Part shown: one piece after another, positions 59,733-64,000 of the stretch | Numbering within the stretch: the stretch's first letter is position 1 | How the letters are laid out: each line of letters opens with the position of its first letter | DNA from: an uncultured Hyphomonas sp. | GTDB taxonomy: Bacteria > Pseudomonadota > Alphaproteobacteria > Caulobacterales > Hyphomonadaceae | Assembly: GCF_963678875.1 (NCBI RefSeq) | Contig: NZ_OY787457.1 | Coordinates: forward strand, 372,001-436,000 | DNA: 64,000 nt | Reading direction: 5' to 3' | Program-made: the position numbers and the translations under genes | The notes under the pieces: model-generated | The model's database searches: none | Told to the model about the DNA's origin: nothing | What the model saw: only the letters and a program-made list of their open reading frames with translations

Positions 59733-61387
59733 GCACGGCAGCCACCTCATCCGGAAGTGTTCCGGCATATGATATTCCGGCCATGGCCGGTTCCGCTGTC
59801 CGGCGGCGCTTTGAACAATTTGGCCCGAATTATCGCTGGATCTTGCTGGGCGCTATGCTGACTGGCTCGCTCGCCACGATGCTGGCGGCAACGACGATCA
59901 ATGTCGCCCTGCCTGCAATCATCGGCGCCTTCGGCCTCGGGCAGGACCAGGCGCAGTGGATGTCGACTGCCTTCCTCGCCTCGTCCACCATTGCCATGCT
60001 GGCCAATGCCTGGGCGATGCATACTTATGGTCCGCGGGCGACCTATGTCGTGGGTATGTGCCTGTTCATCGTCGGCTCGATGCTGGGTGCAGTATCGACG
60101 ACGCTGGAAATGCTGATCCTGTCGCGTGCCCTGCAGGGCATATCAGCTGGCCTGCTGCAACCCATGTCCATGTTCCTGATCTTCCAGACCTTCCCGGACA
60201 ATCAGCGCGGCACGGCAATGGGCATTTTCTCTATTGGTGTCGTTCTGGCACCGGCCTTCGGCCCGGCGCTGGGGGGCATCGCCGTGGATCTCGCCAGCTG
60301 GCGGCTGGTCTTCGTGGCGACGCTGCCCTTGGCCTTTGTCGCGCTTGGCGTTGCCCCTTTCCTGATGCCGACAGGGGAGGATCCGAACGTCCGTACACGC
60401 CCGCCGCTCGACTGGCAGGGGTTGGGCCTGCTGACGATTTCCATCGTCAGTCTCCTGTCGGCCTTTGCAGGCGCGAACCGTGATGGCTGGGATTCCGATA
60501 TCACCTATCTGAAGTTCGCCATCGGTCTGATCGGGGGCGTCAGCTTCATCCTGTGGGAGCGGCGCCATCCGTTTCCGGCGCTGAACCCGGCCATCTTCAT
60601 GTACAGGCAGTTCTGGTCAGCGGGTATTATCATCTCGGCGACTGGCATCGCGATCTATGCCTCCACTTACCTGATCCCGCTATTTGTCCAGATGGTGCAG
60701 CATTACTCGCCGACCTCAGCGGGCGTGATGATGATCCCGGCAGGCCTTGCCATGGTGGTCGGCTTTCCCATCGCGGGGCGCCTGACAGATCGGATGGATG
60801 CCCGCTTCCTGCTGGCTTTCGGTATTCTCTGTTTCGCTGCTGCCGCTTACCTGCTGGCAGGCGTTACGGCGTTGACGCCTTACTGGGTGCTGGTCGGCTG
60901 GATCTTCCTCTCGCGGGTCGGTATCAGCTTCTGCATGCCGCCAGCGAACACGACGGCCGTGCGCGCGTCCCCACCGCACCTGCTGGCCTCGGCAACGGGC
61001 GGCGTCTCGTTCCTGATGCAGGTCGGCGGCGCATTCGGGGTGAATCTTCTGGCGATCCTGTTGCAGCGCCGGCTGATTTTTCACGGCGACCATTTGGCAG
61101 TCGCCATGAACGAGAAAAATGCCGAGATGCTTTATCAGCATGCCCTCTATGCGCAGGAGCTGGAACGCTCCGGCATGGCGGTGCTGCCGGCCTTCCAGAA
61201 TGCGTTTGGCGTGATCGGGCGGCAGGTTTCAGCGGAGGCGCAGGTGCTGGCTTTCCGGGATTGTTTCCACGTGGTTGCGATCTGGTTCGTGCTCGTCTTC
61301 TTCGCCCTGTTCCTGATGCCCAAGCCAAAACTGGAAGGCGCGGCCCCGCCCGCTGCCCGCATGGCGGTGAATCCTGACGCGGCATAG
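59729..61387 (+). CDS. EmrB-like DHA2-family drug efflux MFS transporter
   Basis: A 552-residue, 14-helix major facilitator pump. The family pattern includes TINVALPAIIGAFGLGQDQAQ (first 14 residues diagnostic), the motif A/C regions (RALQGISAGLLQPMSMFL) and a long cytoplasmic C-terminus. With the preceding adaptor it should export toxic compounds; no specificity can be read. The start is GTG at 59729. No TolC gene or regulator is adjacent. Confidence 0.92.
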   Translation: MSTAATSSGSVPAYDIPAMAGSAVRRRFEQFGPNYRWILLGAMLTGSLATMLAATTINVALPAIIGAFGLGQDQAQWMSTAFLASSTIAMLANAWAMHTYGPRATYVVGMCLFIVGSMLGAVSTTLEMLILSRALQGISAGLLQPMSMFLIFQTFPDNQRGTAMGIFSIGVVLAPAFGPALGGIAVDLASWRLVFVATLPLAFVALGVAPFLMPTGEDPNVRTRPPLDWQGLGLLTISIVSLLSAFAGANRDGWDSDITYLKFAIGLIGGVSFILWERRHPFPALNPAIFMYRQFWSAGIIISATGIAIYASTYLIPLFVQMVQHYSPTSAGVMMIPAGLAMVVGFPIAGRLTDRMDARFLLAFGILCFAAAAYLLAGVTALTPYWVLVGWIFLSRVGISFCMPPANTTAVRASPPHLLASATGGVSFLMQVGGAFGVNLLAILLQRRLIFHGDHLAVAMNEKNAEMLYQHALYAQELERSGMAVLPAFQNAFGVIGRQVSAEAQVLAFRDCFHVVAIWFVLVFFALFLMPKPKLEGAAPPAARMAVNPDAA

Positions 61388-61490
61388 GCGAGCGCCTGTC
61401 CAACAGGCAGACGCCTGACCCGCCGGGCGAATGGCAGGGAAGGGCAGGTCTCTATCCAACCGGCACAGCGCGCCTGCCATGATCAGCAGC

Positions 61491-62135
61491 ATGGATGACC
61501 AGACCGATTTTCTTGAGCAGGGCTTCGACGATCTGCGCAACGAGCTGCTCGATACGCTCGGCGATGCGAACCTGCACCTTCAGCCGGAAACGATTACCCG
61601 GTGCCTGCACAGCCGGGTGCGGGCGAAGCTGAAAGTTCTGGAAACGCTGCTTCGCAGACTGCTGGTCCTGCTGGCGATGCGTCTGGACCTCGCACCGGTG
61701 CGCCCGCGTGCCGCCCGTCCTGCTTCGCCCTTGCCGGAAGGCGCCGAAGACGTGACAGCCAGCTTCCGCGCGCATCTGCCGCCGCAGTACCGGATGGTGC
61801 TGATGCCCCGGCCGCTCGGCCCGCCGGGTAACTTCAATAGCCTGAAAGCCGTTCGCCAGACAGGGCCCGCGCTTGCCATGCCCTTGCTGCGCCGGGCAGC
61901 CGTCCTGTTACGGATTATCAAGCAGCCGGAAGCGGCTGCGCGCCGCATCGCTCGCCTGATTGAACGGATGAGGGCGCGCGGCGACACGAAGCTCTATTGC
62001 CCGCCACTGGCCGGCCGTCACCGTCTGCGCCCTGAACTGTCGCTGCTGGCAGGTGCCATCGGGTTGCAGGTCAATGCCGCGATGGCTGACTGGCCGGTGC
62101 CGGTCCGCCCGATTTGCGATCCTGATACAAGCTGA
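61491..62135 (+). CDS. Conserved-looking protein of unknown function
   Basis: A 214-residue, Arg/Leu/Ala-rich helical protein beginning MDDQTDFLEQGFDDL. A hydrophobic run (LLRRLLVLLAMRL, about 48-60) is too polar to be sure of a membrane segment. No domain is recognised. ATG at 61491 or 61479 may be the start. It lies 103 bp after the EmrB-like gene on the same strand, but coupling is unclear. Confidence 0.65.
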   Translation: MDDQTDFLEQGFDDLRNELLDTLGDANLHLQPETITRCLHSRVRAKLKVLETLLRRLLVLLAMRLDLAPVRPRAARPASPLPEGAEDVTASFRAHLPPQYRMVLMPRPLGPPGNFNSLKAVRQTGPALAMPLLRRAAVLLRIIKQPEAAARRIARLIERMRARGDTKLYCPPLAGRHRLRPELSLLAGAIGLQVNAAMADWPVPVRPICDPDTS

Positions 62136-62206
62136 TCTTCGCGGCAAACCAACCAGCCTGCCGCAGTGCGCCCGCGCACCTGCGGGCAGACCTGCTGGAT
62201 ACGGGA

Positions 62207-63115
62207 TCACTCCCCGCGTAGGGCTTCCATGTCCGCCAGCAGCCGGTTCGCGCTGGCCAGTGCACCGGGAGATGCGGTCCCGTCTTCGACAAGGGCCTTG
62301 TACCTGGTCAGCCAGTCAATCGCGTGCTCCGCCGTCTTCTGCGTGTTGTCCGCATTGTCCAGGGACTCATACCAATGTGCGGCCTGGGCCCAGAGGCGGG
62401 CCAGTTCGAACGTCACCGGCGCGCTGGCCTCCGGGCAAGCCTCACGCAGCCATTCAAGCCGTTGGATGGCGCCGAGCGGATTGGGGGTCGACCGTTCATT
62501 CAGGAAATAGATCGCAATGGTTTCAAAACCGCCATGGTACCCCGCGGCCTCGGCGGCGGCGCGGGAGGGGGCTTTGTAGGGGCAGGCTGGTGCCCTGGTC
62601 TTCGAACCGGCCGCAATGAAATCGTGAAATTGCGAACGGGCTTCCAGTTCCACGATTTGCGGAACGATGATGTCCCTCAGCAGGATGTTGCCGCTGGTAA
62701 GCGTGTCGACGGTTGCCTCGCTGCCATCAGCATAGTGAAGGCCGGAGTGGAAGATGCCGCCGGTAACCGGATCAGGTGGCAGGGAGTCAAACTTCAGGAA
62801 GGCGCGGGTCGAATCCTCCAATGCCTGCAGGCGGCTCGATGGATCGGCAATGCGACTCGCGACCTGCGCAAAAGCATCCGCGGCGAAGAACTGGACGAAC
62901 GGGTCTTTCGGGCAGAGCAGGACGAAACGCGTTGCATGGCTATGCGCATTGTTCAGTTGGGCCGGGTCCGTCGTTTGTGCGGCTGCGGAGGCAATCTGGT
63001 AAAGTTCGGTTGCTGCATTTTCCGGACAGGCGGGTGGTGCGCTTTCGTCGGCGTTGGCACCAAGGACAGCCATCGCTGCAGCGGCAATCAGTGCCGCAGG
63101 CTTCCATGTCTTCAT
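62207..63115 (-). CDS. Exported helical protein of unknown function
   Basis: A 302-residue protein with a signal peptide (about 1-22) and many amphipathic helices resembling TPR-like repeats, for example LARLWAQAAHWYESLDNADN. Several Cys (in PPACPEN, LLCPKD, APACPYK and EACPEA) could form disulfides in the periplasm. No family is recognised. It follows the partial membrane gene by 27 bp, so it is probably in the same operon. Confidence 0.7.
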   Translation of the reverse strand: MKTWKPAALIAAAAMAVLGANADESAPPACPENAATELYQIASAAAQTTDPAQLNNAHSHATRFVLLCPKDPFVQFFAADAFAQVASRIADPSSRLQALEDSTRAFLKFDSLPPDPVTGGIFHSGLHYADGSEATVDTLTSGNILLRDIIVPQIVELEARSQFHDFIAAGSKTRAPACPYKAPSRAAAEAAGYHGGFETIAIYFLNERSTPNPLGAIQRLEWLREACPEASAPVTFELARLWAQAAHWYESLDNADNTQKTAEHAIDWLTRYKALVEDGTASPGALASANRLLADMEALRGE

Positions 63116-63142
63116 ATCGCGTCCCCTCGATCGAGTTCAAAA

Positions 63143-64000
63143 TTAACGGCCTTCCCGTCTCCACGCGAGAAGCAGGAAGAAGACCAGCAGCGCCGCGGCT
63201 GCGATGCCGGGCAGCAGGGCCTGGCTGGAGGAGGAGCGGACGGCATAGGCGCCGCGTTCGCGCAGGCCCAGCCAATTGCCGCCCGCAGACGTACCCCGCG
63301 CGCCCGAGCGGCGAATATCCGGCAGGTCGGAGCCGTCGGCATTCAGGCGGAATACGCCGCCCCCTGTGGCGCGTGCCAAGGGTTGAAGCGCTTTGATCGT
63401 AGACTGAAGGTCGGCATATTCCTTGGGGTTTGCCGGTCCGTTGAGGGCAACCGTTTCAAGGCCGCCGGCGCGGGCGCGGTAGAGGCCCAGCTGGTCGATC
63501 GGTGTTTCGGCGGCAAAGGTGCCGGGACCTGCTTCGGTCCAGACCGGCTCAATCGTTTCTCCCTCAGGTGTCTCGATCTGAAGCGGAGGGGCTGTGTCCA
63601 TCAGGCTGCGCAACTCGACGCGGGCGGTATCACCTTCGGCTGTCAGTTTCAGGCGGCGCTCTTCGAGTTCCGGCTCCTTCATCTGCCAATGGACCACCCG
63701 GCGGATCAGTTCAGCGAATGGTCCGCCGCCATCATAGCCGCGCGCCCATAGCCATATCTGGTCGGTCATCAGCATGCCGACCCGGCCCTTGCCGACGCGA
63801 TCCAGCACAAGGAGCGGCTTTCCATCCGGTGCCGCGAGAACCGTGTCACCTGTTTCTGCGGTCGACTCGATGTAGCGCATCCAGCCACCCCATTGGCGGC
63901 CTTCCAATGGCGCAGTCACGGCGTGCCGCTTTCCGGCATTTGTCAGCTCCGGAACGAATTCGCCGGTCCGTACCACGCCTGTCGGAGCAGCTGGCAGAAC
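63143..64000 (-). CDS. C-terminal part of a large membrane-anchored glutamine-amidotransferase-like protein (partial)
   Basis: The frame is open to the right edge, so the N-terminal part is missing; about 286 residues are visible. GRVGMLMTDQIWLWARGYDG and RRVVHWQMKEPELEE match a group of large bacterial membrane proteins with GATase-like folds, which often sit with MoxR and DUF58 genes. The C-terminus has a single membrane helix (LLPGIAAAALLVFFLLLAW) and a basic tail. The MoxR/DUF58 context is expected outside the window (inference). Confidence 0.7.
   Translation of the reverse strand, partial: VLPAAPTGVVRTGEFVPELTNAGKRHAVTAPLEGRQWGGWMRYIESTAETGDTVLAAPDGKPLLVLDRVGKGRVGMLMTDQIWLWARGYDGGGPFAELIRRVVHWQMKEPELEERRLKLTAEGDTARVELRSLMDTAPPLQIETPEGETIEPVWTEAGPGTFAAETPIDQLGLYRARAGGLETVALNGPANPKEYADLQSTIKALQPLARATGGGVFRLNADGSDLPDIRRSGARGTSAGGNWLGLRERGAYAVRSSSSQALLPGIAAAALLVFFLLLAWRREGR

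Noticed and set aside
62324..63751. A 475-codon plus-strand frame opposite the genes at the right edge
   Set aside because: It crosses two minus-strand genes with a signal peptide and conserved motifs, and itself has no domain.

Overview
The window is GC-rich chromosomal DNA from an alphaproteobacterium, most likely a Hyphomonas-like member of the Hyphomonadaceae/Caulobacterales. This placement is inferred from several things: alphaproteobacterial LexA boxes of the GTTC-N7-GTTC type, a perfect CtrA-type TTAA-N7-TTAA site, a COQ9 homologue next to rpsU, an aa3-oxidase subunit IV, a lone SapC protein, an FtsZ with a long acidic linker, and the dcw-tail order ddl-ftsQ-ftsA-ftsZ followed by lpxC. 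Both edges cut genes. No rRNA, tRNA, CRISPR array, prophage or insertion sequence was seen. Genes are packed tightly, with many ATGA-type overlaps, and no stretch over 300 bp lacks a gene.

Layout. 1-5.4 kb: the end of a receiver-domain protein, an AmpG-like permease, an HdeD-like protein, a small lipoprotein, a BacNav-type ion channel with an atypical filter, a TerB/DnaJ protein and a small membrane protein. 5.4-7.4 kb: a BlaI-type repressor with a clear operator, coupled to an M56 sensor protease fused to an M23 peptidase. 7.4-18.2 kb: prs, pgeF, amt, a GFA protein, an acyl-CoA synthetase, a TM2 protein, prmA, an unlisted 58-aa gene, an aminopeptidase P and two SDR enzymes. 18.3-29 kb: SOS-controlled recN, ligA, bamD, lpxC, ftsZ, ftsA, ftsQ and ddl. 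29-32.2 kb: a TonB-dependent receptor inserted head-on between ddl and murB.

32.4-43.2 kb: an M20 amidohydrolase, a P-loop kinase coupled to secA, the chain parvulin-argJ-mutT-Flp pilin (every junction overlapping), a methyltransferase and comF sharing one CATG as divergent starts, grxC, DUF1178, an oxidase subunit and a DksA-like zinc finger. 43.2-46.6 kb: a NatAB-type exporter, then an AT-richer ~1 kb island carrying one trypsin-like protease. 46.6-48.7 kb: rpsU, COQ9, a possible structured RNA, a DUF2794 gene, and a 121-aa unknown gene preceded by CtrA and tandem LexA sites. 48.7-64 kb: a vWA lipoprotein, a DUF885 lipoprotein, SapC, an ScsB-like reductant conduit with a redoxin, a GNAT, a MAPEG protein, a serine hydrolase, an EmrAB-like pump and three poorly known genes.

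The main functional theme is the cell envelope and its growth: muropeptide uptake, a wall-linked BlaI/M56-M23 sensor, the dcw and Bam/Lpx genes, SecA and periplasmic redox folding. The best candidates for new biology are the doubly controlled 121-aa gene at 48.4 kb, the M56-M23 fusion sensor, the lone protease island, and the small genes at 14.5 kb and 39.9 kb.
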